Part shown: piece by piece, positions 1-10,347 of the stretch | Layout: the number at the start of each line of letters is the position of its first letter | Numbering within the stretch: the first letter of the stretch is position 1 | NCBI RefSeq assembly: GCF_964340395.1 | Contig: NC_135549.1 | Coordinates: forward strand, 33,476,832 to 33,540,831 | Source: Glandiceps talaboti | Lineage: Eukaryota; Hemichordata; Enteropneusta; Spengelidae | Reading direction: 5' to 3' | DNA length: 64,000 nt | The notes under the pieces: model-generated | What the model was told of the DNA's origin: nothing | Database searches by the model: none | What the model saw: only the letters and a program-made list of their open reading frames with translations | Program-made: the position numbers and the translations under genes

Positions 1-847
1 GATTGGTATATACAATATTAGTCTAGGCAGGTTGATTGGTATATACAATATTAGTCTAGGCAGGTTAATTGGTATATACAATATTAGTCTGGGTGAGGTT
101 GATTGGTATGTACAATATTAGTCTGGGCAGGTTGATCGGTATATACAATATTAGTCTAGGCAGGTTGACTGATATGTACAATATTAGTCTGGGAAGGTTG
201 ATTGGTATATACAATATTAGTCTAGGCAGGTTGATTGGTATATACAATATTAGTCTAGGCAGGTTGATCGGTATGTACAATATTAGTCTGGGCAGGTTGA
301 TTGGTATGTACAATATTAGTCTAGGCAGGTTGATTGGTATATACAATATTAGTCTAGGCAGGTTGATTGGTATATACAATATTAGTCTGGGCAGGTTGAT
401 TGGTATGTACAATATTAGTCTAGGCAGGTTGATTGGTATATACAATATTAGTCTGGGCAGGTTGATTGGTATATACAATATTAGTCTGGGCAGGTTGATT
501 GGTATATACAATATTAGTCTGGGCAGGTTGATTGGTATATACAATATTAGTCTGGGCAGGTTGATTGGTATATACAATATTAGTCTGGGCAGGTTGATTG
601 GTATATACAATATTACTCTGGGCAGGTTAATTGGTATATACAATATTAGTCTGGGCAGGTTGATTGGTATGTACAATATTAGTCTAGGCAGGTTGATTGG
701 TATATACAATATTAGTCTGGGCAGGTTGATTGGTATGTACAATATTAGTCTAGGCAGGTTGACTGATATGTACAATATTAGTCTGGGTGAGGTTGATTGG
801 TATATACAATATTAGTCTGGGCAGGTTGATCGGTATGTACAATATTC
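1..847. repeat. 33-bp minisatellite
   Basis: About 25 tandem copies of a 33-bp unit with core TATATACAATATTAGTCT, and it may continue beyond the left window edge. Units differ by single substitutions (tatac/tgtac, ctagg/ctggg, gattgg/gatcgg). Two units carry a GTGAGG insertion-like variant, near 93 and 788. Because 33 is a multiple of three, both strands look open here; this is not treated as coding. Confidence 0.97.
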
Positions 848-997
848 AAGTGCCAACATTGCAAGTCATCCATTGCATTGGATTCAAGTGCCGACATTGC
901 AAGTCATCCATTGCATTGGATTCAAGTGCCGACATTGCAAGTCATCCATTGCATTGGATTCAAGTGCCGACATTGCAAGTCATCCATTGCATTGGAG
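846..997. repeat. 38-bp minisatellite, four copies
   Basis: Four nearly identical 38-bp units start at 846, 884, 922 and 960, with core CATTGCAAGTCATCCATTGC. The first differs by one base (gccaac against gccgac). The array directly abuts the 33-bp array, with no spacer. It ends 72 nt below the donor of the exon at 1069. Confidence 0.96.
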
Positions 998-1068
998 TTC
1001 AGATGCAGACAACATTTATTTGATATTTGATACTGTAAGTTGTGCCTTTACAGTAAAACATCTCCTAC

Positions 1069-1146
1069 CTGTTCTTGAAGGGCTTCAATAATACTTTCGA
1101 GTTCTTGTATTTTACATTGCTGCTGGTCCTGGTATGCATCAAGACT
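1069..1146 (-). CDS. Coiled-coil gene, exon 9 of those found (78 nt)
   Basis: The minus-strand exon starts after a TTTTTACAG acceptor and ends CAG before GTAGGA. It is 78 nt, exactly 26 codons, with phase 0 at both ends. It begins SLDAYQDQQQCK and ends ESIIEALQEQ, which is a heptad-compatible, strongly helical composition. It is the most downstream exon visible, so the protein must continue past the left edge or through an unrecognised exon. Because it is symmetric, it could be skipped without changing frame. Confidence 0.72.
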
Positions 1147-1206
1147 CTGTAAAAATAATATTATTATAATGAATACATTCCAACTTGTTACATTCAACCA
1201 ACAAGT

Positions 1207-1301
1207 CTTGTCACATAACAGGAGTGTTGAATATTTGGTGGGGGTTAAAAATACTGGCACTCCAGTATGGCAAGGATTGCTTTATTTAGTTTTGTAATTG
1301 T

Positions 1302-1340
<39 letters not shown>

Positions 1341-1427
1341 ACGAAAGCAATCCTTGCAGTGTTGTAGTGTTAACACTCTGAACCCCCACCACCACCAAAT
1401 ATTGGACACTCCCCTTATGTGACCTTG
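1207..1427. repeat. Imperfect inverted repeat around a (GAAA)n loop
   Basis: The segment near 1207-1283 is the imperfect reverse complement of 1344-1427. Shared blocks include CAAGGATTGCTTT, GGAGTGT, AATATTTGGTGG and TCACATAA. The (GAAA)n microsatellite lies between the arms, so the transcript could fold as a hairpin. The right arm is also the first unit of the degenerate tandem repeat that follows. Confidence 0.75.
1303..1340. repeat. (GAAA)n microsatellite
   Basis: About nine GAAA units with one interruption near the right end (GAACGAAAG). It sits in the loop of the inverted repeat, about 160 nt upstream, in transcript sense, of the exon at 1146. Confidence 0.95.
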
Positions 1428-1800
1428 AGTTATGACTCATTCCATCCAGGAATACTAGACAGAAAGAAAACAATCATCGCCACAGTGTAATGTCAGCATT
1501 CTGTACTCACCCCCATAAAAATTGATCACTCCCTTAGATATCTCACATTTATGCATCTGTGCATTTAATTGAGGAGTAGTAGACAGAAGGAATACAATCC
1601 TTGTCACTGTGTATTATCAGCAGTTTCTACCCTCCCATCAAAATGGTCACTCCCTCACATAAGAAACATAAAGCGTAGCTAAAAATGCCGCTCCCCAAAT
1701 AAATAGTGAGCATTTCCTTATGTAACTTCAATTTTTGCATCAGTGCTTCAAGAAATAGAAAGCAGAAAGAAAACAACCTTTGCAGTAATATAGCTTCATT
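1344..1800. repeat. Degenerate tandem repeat, unit about 120 bp
   Basis: Diverged units begin near 1347, 1471, 1588 and 1774. Each carries versions of CAATCCTTGCAGTG, a C-rich block, a CACTCCC motif and a GACAGAAAGAA-like stretch. The last unit is longer and more diverged. No coding potential was seen. Confidence 0.7.
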
Positions 1801-1903
1801 TTATTGACTCTATTTCAATTTCATTTTTAAGAGCCCAGCCAAATGGCCCAGCCCATATGCTAGGAGCCTAATGGTCGGGCAAAAACACCAGGCCAGGCAG
1901 CCT

Positions 1904-2622
1904 GGCCCAGTCCATTGGCCACACCCAAGTGCCATGTCCCTGTCCAATGACCACACTCAAGTGCCATGTCCCCGTCCAATGGCCACTCCCAAGTGCCATG
2001 TCCCCGTCCAACGACCACCCCCAAGTGCCATGTCCCCGTCCAATAGCCACCCCAAGTGCCATGTCCCTGTCCAATGGCCACACCCAAGTGAATCATCCCC
2101 GTCCAATGGCCACACCCAAGTACCATGTCCCCGTCCAATGGCCACACCCAAGTGCCATGTCCCTGTCCAATGACCACACCCAAGTGTCATGTCCCTGTCT
2201 AATGACCACACCCAAGTGCCATGTCCCCGTCCAATGGCCACACCCAAGTGAATTATCCCCATCCAATGGCCACACCCAAGTGAATCATCCCCGTCCAATG
2301 GCCACACCCAAGTACCATGTCCCCGTCCAATGGCCACACCCAAGTACCATGTCCCCGTCCAATGATCACACCTAAGTGCCATGTCCCCGTCCAACGACCA
2401 CACCCAAGTGCCATGTCCCTGTCCAATGGCCACACCCGAGTGCCATGTCCCTGTCCAATGACCACACCCAAGTGCCATGTCCCCGTCCAACGACCACACC
2501 CAAGTGCCATGTCCCTGTCCAATGGCCACACCCGAGTGCCATGTCCCTGTCCAATGGCCACACCCAAGTGCCATGTCCCTGTCCAATGACCACACCCAAG
2601 TGCCATGTCCCTGTCCAATGGC
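1904..2622. repeat. 32-bp minisatellite
   Basis: About 22 copies of a 32-bp unit with core CACACCCAAGTGCCATGTCC. The array has switches between CCCTGTCC and CCCCGTCC and between AATGGCC, AATGACC and AACGACC. A subset of units has GTGAATCATCC in place of GTGCCATGTCC. The unit is not a multiple of three, so the long apparent frames cycle through all three phases every 96 nt and are artefacts. Confidence 0.96.
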
Positions 2623-3538
2623 CAGCTACCCTGGAACGCAATGTATGCTCAGTGCTCACTGTCAATAAATTATTTGGCCGTTCCTGAACTGTTCTGGTTT
2701 TTTCTGGTAATGATGACTTCACAAAATCCTTTAAAGATTGACAACCGATCAGACCTTCAATTACATAGACGTTCACATGAAATATATGAATGGCATGTTA
2801 AAACACAGTTAGTGTACGTACACATACACACTGTGTAGTCAGGTAGTCAGTAAGTCGATATAACCCCCACTAGATAGTACTAATGTTACAGTGTTATGAT
2901 CTCAATGGGACAACTACTTTCAACACAATTTTTTACTTCATCTGCTAATTTAAAATATCTACTTTTTATTATCATAACTTACCAGTCAGTATTATTTAGT
3001 CTGTAGACAATGACATCGTCAATGACTATCTACAGGTGGGGATTGTTGTTTGGCTGTAGTTGTGGTTGTGGTAGTGGTTCATACATATATGGTACAATAC
3101 AAGCATCCCCCACTACCACATCTTCTTCGTCATCACTAGTACTGCATGTATTATTGTCATTGTTAATTTCTATACCTAAATAGTCAAACATGGTTCCACT
3201 AGAATCGCTATCGCTTGTTACGTAATCCGACATATTTGAAATTCCTTCCAGTTGTGACATCATGAAATTTTCCAAAAAAATTAATTTTTCATAATTAATC
3301 TCGTACTTTTGTCAAAAATGTCACACATAACTTTAATCACCTATGAAAACTACGTCATTTCCAGGCAAAAAGTCGGAAACTTTGGAAACCTATTTACATA
3401 CACTTTAAATATCAAGGTCCAGGTCAAATATATAGATATTACCAGAAAGGTCATAACTATTGATAAAACTAAAAATTAAGTGTATATACTTTCTGAGCTA
3501 CCAGTCACACACTTGAAATATAGAATGTCATGGATTAC
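2623..3538. other. Unique intron sequence
   Basis: This is AT-rich intronic sequence between the 32-bp array and the exon at 3539. I see no repeat array or recognisable transposon. The only notable content is the short acidic open frame at 3030-3275. Confidence 0.6.
3030..3275 (-). CDS. Short acidic open reading frame, uncertain
   Basis: A minus-strand frame of 81 codons starts with ATG and has a biased composition: a Ser/Asp stretch (TSDSDSSG), a second acidic stretch (STSDDEED), then VPYMYEPLPQPQ and a Gln/Pro/Asn-rich end. The acidic plus PYxYEP style resembles N-terminal exons of some invertebrate domain-fusion or transposon-associated proteins, for example P2X7-like intracellular-domain proteins. 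That likeness is from memory and is weak. It lies inside an intron of the coiled-coil gene on the same strand but has no obvious splice sites joining it to that gene. It could be a decayed TE exon or a chance frame. Confidence 0.22.
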   Translation of the reverse strand: MENFMMSQLEGISNMSDYVTSDSDSSGTMFDYLGIEINNDNNTCSTSDDEEDVVVGDACIVPYMYEPLPQPQLQPNNNPHL

Positions 3539-3592
3539 CTGACTAGTTGTGGTTAGTTCAGCTTGTATCCGACCATTCTGTTCAATCAATGT
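3539..3592 (-). CDS. Coiled-coil gene, exon 8 (54 nt)
   Basis: The acceptor is TTGTATAG and the donor is CAG before GTAATC. It is 54 nt with phase 0 at both ends, giving TLIEQNGRIQAELTTTSQ, an 18-residue segment suited to a helix. It joins in frame to ...KEL-Q upstream and SLDAY... downstream. Like exon 9 it is symmetric, so skipping would keep the frame. The 62-bp array begins about 135 nt upstream of its acceptor. Confidence 0.7.
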
Positions 3593-3727
3593 CTATACAA
3601 CAAAGTAAATCAAACATGTAATTAACATTTAGATTTGTATCAAAGAACAAATATCCTACATTCATCACCAAGAGTTCATAGATGACTCAGGCCAAACAAT
3701 ATATTTTGATAGTATTACACCTTACTT

Positions 3728-5146
3728 ATCTGGTACTTGTAGGGATTGTGGACATACACTGAATACCTTGCCCCCAGTATACAGATACGATCTGGTACTT
3801 GTAGGGATTGTGGACATACACTAAATACCTTGCCCCCAGTATACAGATATTATCTGGTACTTGTAGGGATTGTGGACATACACTGAATACCTTGCCCCCA
3901 GTATACAGATACGATCTGGTACTTGTAGGGATTGTGGACATACACTAAATACCTTGCCCCCAGTATACAGATACGATCTGGTACTTGTAGGGATTGTGGA
4001 CATACACTGAATACCTTGCCCCAGTATACAGATACGATCTGGTACTTGTAGGGATTGTGGACATACACTGAATACCTTGCCCCAGTATACAGATACGATC
4101 TGGTACTTGTAGGGATTGTTGACATTCACTGAATACCTTGCCCCCAGCATACAGATACGATCTGGTACTTGTAGGGATTGTGGACATACACTGAATACCT
4201 TGCCCCCAGTATACAGATACGATCTGGTACTTGTAGGGATTGTGGACATACACTGAATACCTTGCCCCAGTATACAGATACGATCTGGTACTTGTAGGGA
4301 TTGTGGACATACACTAAATACCTTGCCCCCAGTATACAGATACGATCTGGTACTTGTAGGGATTGTGGACATACACTGAATACCTTGCCCCCAGTATACA
4401 GATACGATCTGGTACTTGTAGGGATTGTGGACATACACTGAATACCTTGCCCCAGTATACAGATACGATCTGGTACTTGTAGGGATTGTGGACATACACT
4501 AAATACCTTGCCCCCAGTATACAGATACGATCTGGTACTTGTAGGGATTGTGGACATACACTAAATACCTTGCCCCCAGTATACAGATACGATCTGGTAC
4601 TTGTAGGGATTGTGGACATACACTGAATACCTTGCCCCCAGTATACAGATATGATCTGGTACTTGTAGGGATTGTGGACATACACTGAATACCTTGCCCC
4701 CAGTATACAGATACTATCTGGTACTTGTAGGGATTGTGGACATACACTGAATACCTTGCCCCCAGTATACAGATACGATCTGGTACTTGTAGGGATTGTG
4801 GACATACACTGAATACCTTGCCCCAGTATACAGATACGATCTGGTACTTGTAGGGATTGTTGACATTCACTGAATACCTTGCCCCCAGTATACAGATACG
4901 ATCTGGTACTTGTAGGGATTGTGGACATACACTAAATACCTTGCCCCCAGTATACAGATACGATCTGGTACTTGTAGGGATTGTGGACATACACTGAATA
5001 CCTTGCCCCAGTATACAGATACGATCTGGTACTTGTAGGGATTGTGGACATACACTAAATACCTTGCCCCCAGTATACAGATACGATCTGGTACTTGTAG
5101 GGATTGTGGACATACACTGAATACCTTGCCCCAACTATACAGATAC
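3728..5146. repeat. 62/61-bp minisatellite
   Basis: About 23 copies with core ACTTGTAGGGATTGTGGACA. Units are 62 bp (GCCCCCAG) or 61 bp (GCCCCAG). A rare variant with TTGACATTC occurs near 4119 and 4860. The last unit is degenerate (CCAACTATACAG), and the array ends directly against a LINE fragment. Confidence 0.96.
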
Positions 5147-5435
5147 TAATAATGTCTACAAATGGTGTAATACATGGAAATTGAAGCTCAATGTGGGGAA
5201 GTGTAATGTAATTACATTTAGTAACAAAAAGAAACTGATTACATACAATTACAGTATTGCTGATAGTCCCCTTGTTCGTGTTCATAGTATCAAAGATCTT
5301 GGTATTCTACTTTCTTCACAGATGTCTTTTAGCACCCATATTGATAGTATTGTCAGGAAAGCTTTTAGAATGATGGGTTTTATCAAACGTACATGTGCCA
5401 ATTTTTCCAACATTTCTACATTAAGATCTTTATAT
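5147..5435 (+). mobile_element. LINE A, left half (5'-truncated, interrupted)
   Basis: The plus-strand frame encodes the end of a reverse transcriptase domain and the start of the thumb/linker region: WKLKLNVGKCNVITF, then HSIKDLGILLSSQMSFSTHI and GFIKRTCANFSN. These are typical of Jockey/CR1-like non-LTR elements after the FADD motif. The coding frame stops at the point where LINE B is inserted and continues beyond 7498. Upstream the element is truncated at the edge of the 62-bp minisatellite; the catalytic part is missing. Confidence 0.85.
5426..5435. repeat. Target site duplication of LINE B, left copy
   Basis: ATCTTTATAT at 5426-5435 is repeated exactly at 7488-7497, on the two sides of the inserted minus-strand LINE. 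Removing the insert and one copy restores continuity of the plus-strand LINE A sequence. That is direct evidence for the insertion order. Confidence 0.85.
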
Positions 5436-7487
5436 TCAATCAATCAATGGTTTATTCAGTATTGTTGGCCACCGGCCAAAAAATACAAACTTTAGATATA
5501 CAAAAATGAACGGATCACCAGACAACATCAGGCCGTTTGAGTTTCAGAGATTCTAGTATTATCTTTTCTAAGTTTAGTGGCATAAAATATATATCTACTA
5601 AGTTTTCTGAGAGTGTCAACCTTTCGAGATGACATAAGTAATACAAATTTGTGGTGCAGTGGGGGATTATAAAAGTAATTGGCAATATATTTTGACCTTA
5701 TACAAGTATAAAATGGGCATACAAGTAAAAAGTGGAATTCATCCTCTACTTGGTTTAAATTACACATTTCACAAAGTCTCTCTACTCTTGGAGTATCATT
5801 CCAACGACCAGTTTCGATTTTCAAATTATGTGTTGAGGTTCTAAATCTACAAAGCATCAGTTTGAATATTGGTTTATCAAGAGAGGTTAAATAAGGTTCC
5901 AGAGACAATTCCCTTTTAAATGAAGCATAACAATCAAGTTTTCTAGACGTATTAACACTTTCAGACCATAATTGTGTATCAATATCAATACATCTCTGTT
6001 TAAATATTTTTTAGGAATCTCAATTCATCACCAACACCTTGTTGATCCCATACCTCCCCAAAGCCAAAGCTTTGGAGTAAATGTCTAACATCTCTAGCCC
6101 AAAAATTATATTTAACTATGTCAATTTTACTTAAATGAAATTTGTAACATCTACGAATAAGTCTTTCCTCATCCATTTTCAAAATCCTCAACCAATATTT
6201 AACAATTCTACAGTATCTATAAACCTTTAAGGTAACTCTTCCCAATTCTCCTCTTATGGCAACGATGGGGGTGTTGTTGTACAATTGCAGGATGTAACGT
6301 AACATTTTGTTGTGAGTCTTTTCAGTATCTTCAGCAGGATGGAAACCCCACACTTCAGAGCCATAAAGGAGAATTGGCAGAATTTTACAATAAAAAATTT
6401 TCAATGCGACATTCGCGGGTATAGTACCATATCTATGTAGGTTACGTATCAAACTGTATATAGCTCTATTTGCTTGTTCACTTAAAGCCTTTTGGGCTTG
6501 GAACCATTTGCCAGTCCACGAAAACATTATACCAAGATAGCTTTGGAAAGAGACTACCTTTACTCGTTGACCATTGTACAACCACTTTTCATATTTTCTT
6601 AGACTTCCACCCCTTCTAAATACAATAATTTTGGTTTTATCGATATTAACCGTTAGTTTCCATTTACAACAATATTCATGCAAATTGTTTAATGAATGTT
6701 GTAAACCAATCTTAGTAGTACTAACAAATGTGAGATCATCGGCAAAAAGGAGGTAAGTAAGCTTAATTAGGCCTATTTGCGCACCAGAGAATTGATGTGT
6801 ATTGCTTAGGTACTCCCCTAAGTCGTTTACAAAGATACTGAATAAGAGTGGAGATAGTACAGAGCCTTGTTGGACACCGAAGCTACATGTAAAGAAGTCA
6901 GTTATACCTCCGGCTGACCTAACACATGCCCTAACATTCTGATACATAGAACGTATTACACGATATAATTTACCCTTGACTCCACAGTTAATTAATTGAT
7001 AAAACAAGCTATAATGATCAATGCGATCAAACGCTTTCTCAAAGTCTATGAATGCAATGTACAACCTCCCTTTGCTTTGAGCTAGGTAATTAGAAATAGC
7101 TGTACTTAAGATGAAAATGTTGTCTGACGTGCAGTACTTCTTACGAAACCCAGCCTGTTCATCAACAATTGGGCTATTGCTATCAAGCCAGGTATGCAGT
7201 CGATTATCTAAAATATTACAGAAAATTTTGCCAACTATTGGCAAAAGTGTAATTCCTCTATAGTTACCAACACAATCTAAGTCGCCTTTCTTGTGGATTG
7301 GAGCGATGACACCCTTTGCCCAATCAACTGGAAAGATCCCAACGTTAAAAACTTCATTGAAGAGCTTACACATCATTTCTTTAACAATACGTGGACAATT
7401 TTTAAAGACATCGGGTGTAATTCCATCAATACCTGGGGCCTTACCCAATTTAAGCTTACTAATACAGCGATCAACTTCCTCAATGAC
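5436..7487 (-). mobile_element. LINE B, 5'-truncated non-LTR retrotransposon
   Basis: This minus-strand element, about 2.05 kb, is inserted into LINE A and flanked by a 10-bp target duplication. It starts inside the RT N-terminal region and runs to a 3' tail of repeated TTGA units after AATAAACC, as in L2/CR1-like elements with a short-repeat tail rather than poly(A). The 5' truncation is typical of target-primed reverse transcription. It lies wholly inside the intron between exons 7 and 8. Confidence 0.9.
5528..7487 (-). pseudogene. Reverse transcriptase ORF of LINE B (frameshifted)
   Basis: The open frame runs from the 5' truncation to a stop near 6000. Numbering from LGKAPG at 7448, the RT motifs are: GKAPGIDGI near residues 2-10, PIHKKGD near 50, FIDFEKAFD (motif A, catalytic Asp) at about 133-141, GVQQGSVLSP (motif B) at about 191-200, and FADD (motif C) at about 235-238. 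The frame then breaks at a run of six A residues near 6009-6014. One base fewer would continue into the downstream frame. That frame carries a Cys/His pattern, CEMC then HFLLVCPF, ending at the stop at 5528. There is no other visible damage, so decay is recent. The residue at 7448 is not a true start because the frame continues upstream to the truncation. Confidence 0.88.
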
Positions 7488-7497
7488 ATCTTTATAT
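7488..7497. repeat. Target site duplication of LINE B, right copy
   Basis: ATCTTTATAT is identical to 5426-5435. After it, the LINE A frame resumes with THVRSHLEYCSVIW. Confidence 0.85.
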
Positions 7498-8145
7498 GTG
7501 ACCCATGTTAGAAGCCATCTTGAGTACTGCAGTGTAATTTGGTCACCATGGCAAGTAACTCAAATTGATAAAATCGAACGTGTACAGCAGAAATTTATTA
7601 AATTTTTATGTTTTAAATCAAATGTGCAATATACTTCAATAGATTACGATTCACTATGTGCTAGGTTTAAGCTTCCCCCACTGGTGAGGAGGCGAAAGTT
7701 TTTAGATGCTATTTTTGTTTACAAACTGGTCAATTCATGCTATAATTGTCCATCCATTTTGTACAAGGTTTGTTTTAATGTACAGAGCAGACAGTTACGT
7801 AATAACCATGTCTTTCGCATCAGTGCCTCCAGAGTAAATCTGAGAAAATATTCCCCAATTTTAAGATGTTTAACCACTTGTAATGACGTTTCTAAAGCAA
7901 ATCCAAACATAGATTTATTTAGTCCTGTTTCCGCCTTTCGGCGTGTGCTTCAGGCTGAGTGTTTTTAATAATTTTTCCTGTTTTGTTGTTTTTATTTCTG
8001 TGTTTGCCTTTTATGTCATGTCACTTCTGTTATTGCTACCCCTTGTTTTTTCTTTTTAGTGCTTGTTTTTCCTTATTTGTTTCTAAAGGTGCCTGTAAAT
8101 GGGCTTTATGCCCGTTGGTTTACCTGAATAAATAAATAAATAAAA
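7498..8145 (+). mobile_element. LINE A, right half with 3' end
   Basis: This continues the plus-strand LINE interrupted at 5435. It encodes the C-terminal RT-associated region: VRSHLEYCSVIWSP, KIERVQQKFIKFL, then PPLVRRRKFLDAIFVYKLVN. It ends with ...RRVLQAECF and a stop at 7966-7968. A T-rich 3' UTR of about 160 nt follows, with a short hairpin-like segment GGGCTTTATGCCC, then an AATAAATAAATAAA tail at about 8127-8145. No target duplication was found for this older copy. No frameshift was seen in this half. Confidence 0.85.
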
Positions 8146-8204
8146 ATTTAAAAGATATTGTAGAGTAACAAGTTGGTCCATGCCATTTAACCATACAAAC
8201 TTAC

Positions 8205-8250
8205 CTGTAATTCTTTTTCATAAGAATCTTTCATCTCTTCAATCTGTTTT
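8205..8250 (-). CDS. Coiled-coil gene, exon 7 (46 nt)
   Basis: The acceptor is TGTCTTTAG and the donor is CAG before GTAAGT, a near-perfect consensus. It is 46 nt and begins with the third base of a codon, then KQIEEMKDSYEKELQ. The split codon is completed by exon 6 (Gln), or by exon 5 if exon 6 is skipped (Arg). Strong E/K/Q content fits the coiled coil. Confidence 0.75.
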
Positions 8251-8429
8251 CTAAAGACAGAATAGACAGGGACAATTATTCAATCAGTATTTACAATCTA
8301 TCCATAGTATCATTATACACTGCAATTTAAGTGGCACAAGTTGAGTTTATAAACCTTTTACTCAAGTGAATACTTAACAAAATAGCGCCAATAGCGTTGT
8401 AGCACAACTGTACAGTTTTAAAAATGTTT

Positions 8430-8910
8430 ATCCACATGGTGATCCATGCTAGGTATAGGTGTTCATTTGCTGACTGATTATCCAGTTGCCTATCCAGCCC
8501 TGTTGTTATCTTTGCAATATACACGATCATTTGGCTGTTGCTATGGGCATGGTCATGTTGCTAGACATATTTGCATACATTTTTTGAATGTTCGTTCACT
8601 TGTCTATGAATCCCTGATGTTATCTTTGCAATGCACGTGATCATTTGGCTGTTACTATGGGCGTGGTCTTGTTGCTAGGCACATTTACATACATGTTTTG
8701 AATGTTTGTTCATTTCTCTATTAATCCTTGTTGTCATCTTTGTGAAATACACCACTGTTTAGCTGTTGCTATGGACGTGGTCATGGTTGCTAAGGATATT
8801 TGCATACATTTTTTGAATGTTTACTCACTTGCCTACCAGATGATGTTGTCATTTGACCAAAATATACTGCCATTTGGTTGTTGCTAAGGGTGTGGTAATG
8901 GTTGCTAGAG
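8430..8910. repeat. Degenerate tandem repeat, unit about 115-120 bp
   Basis: Four diverged copies begin near 8501, 8618, 8727 and 8843. Each contains TGGCTGTTGCTATGG-like and GTTGCTAGxCATATTTGCATA-like blocks followed by TTTTTTGAATGTT. Similarity falls with each copy. The short open frames across it are not conserved between units. Confidence 0.75.
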
Positions 8911-9593
8911 CCAATAGTGTCAAAATATTTTGAAGAAAGTCTTCAGAATAACACTTCTGGAAACATCTGACCAAGTTTCAGCCTCACTGACCACGTACTT
9001 TTTGAGTTATAAATTTGACCAATATTCACATTTTTACACGTAATTTGCATATCACTGATAAGATCATTATATGCTTAATATTCCTTCATCTATACACCCC
9101 ATGATGCATCTCCATAAAATTTGAGCTGAATCTGCTGAGTAGTTTTGGAATTAAAGATATTTGACCAAAAAGACACATTTTTAGCCTTAATTTGTATATT
9201 ACTGATGGAATCATGTCATGAACAAATCTAACTTTACACCCCCCCCCCACACACACACATCTGCAGACACAGAGACACATACAGACATTTCACCATGCCT
9301 ATAGAACTACTGAACCTTGTTCAGTTGTGCTAATAAAACCTTGATTAAACTATACTAGTCACATTAATGTCAATGCATGCCTTATATGCCATTACAATTG
9401 TCTTCTAATTTTTTTAGAACAGTTGATTGCCTAGTATGGATTCCTTGCCATTTTTTGGAATGTAAGTGATAGTTAAGTATCCTTCAGTAAGTAGAATACT
9501 ATGAGTGACTTTTAAATACATAGCATAAATCTGGCCCCAAAACCCTATAAATTCATCTTGTGCCCCTTTCAATTTACTACGAGCATGCACTTA
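8911..9593. other. Intron sequence with short low-complexity tract
   Basis: Mostly unique AT-rich sequence. Two related segments, near 9000-9060 and 9150-9215, share TTTGACCAA, CACATTTTTA and TAATTTG(C/T)ATAT, suggesting an old duplication. A C-run followed by (CA)n sits at about 9239-9260. No gene was found. Confidence 0.55.
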
Positions 9594-9838
9594 ATATATT
9601 GGTTTGTGAAACACACGTCACACACATTCTAGACATATTGGTTTGTGAAACACACGTCACACACATTCTAGATATATTGGTTTGTGAAACACACGTCACA
9701 CACATTCTAGATATATTGGTTTGTGAAACACACGTCACACACATTCTAGATATATTGGTTTGTGAAACACACGTCACACACATTCTAGATATATTGGTTT
9801 GTGAAACACACGTCACACACATTCTAGATATATTGGTC
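9594..9838. repeat. 39-bp minisatellite
   Basis: About six copies of a 39-bp unit with core TTGGTTTGTGAAACACACGT. Units are nearly identical; the first two have AGACATATT or a shortened start, the others AGATATATT. It ends 258 nt below the exon at 10097, on its donor side. Both strands are open because the unit is a multiple of three. Confidence 0.96.
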
Positions 9839-10096
9839 TTTGCACTGCACTAAATGGATGGATGATGGATGGAACAATTGTTAGAATCATATCACAAAAT
9901 GTTATGTACTATAAAGCATTGCTTGAATTAAAGTAGGCATGTTTATGGAATAAACAAGAAAGAATTGATGGATATTCATCTCACTGTGTGGAGTACTGTT
10001 TTCACAGATTTGTCAAAGAGTGGCATCTTATATTGTGTATCTATCTAACGAGTTCAATCAACACAGAAATTACTGATATGTCATTGTTTCACTTAC

Positions 10097-10144
10097 TGAT
10101 TCTGCATATATAATGTATCTTTTGCATTCTGTAACTGAAGGAAG
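10097..10144 (-). CDS. Coiled-coil gene, exon 6 (48 nt, possible cassette)
   Basis: The acceptor is TGTCAACAG and the donor is TCA before GTAAGT. It is 48 nt: the last base of a split Ser codon, 15 codons reading FLQLQNAKDTLYMQN, and two bases of a split Gln codon. Both split codons match the flanking exons exactly (AG from exon 5, A from exon 7), which is the main reason for accepting it. Because it is 16 codons long with the same phase at each end, exons 5 and 7 also join in frame without it. It is a natural candidate for alternative inclusion. Confidence 0.62.
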
Positions 10145-10347
10145 CTGTTGACATCAAAATATCATATAATCAGACATTTTGTAATCTAGTTATCAAAAGG
10201 ACAAAAGATTCAGTTCTGTTCAGAAGCAGTTATTGGGTTGTAAGTAAAGGTCACAGTAGTCGAGTAATGTTGACATATTCAAGTGTCTTAGCCAATCAAA
10301 ATACAGGATACAGTCCTGTCAGTCTAGTTCTACTTGTCCAGGCTTTC

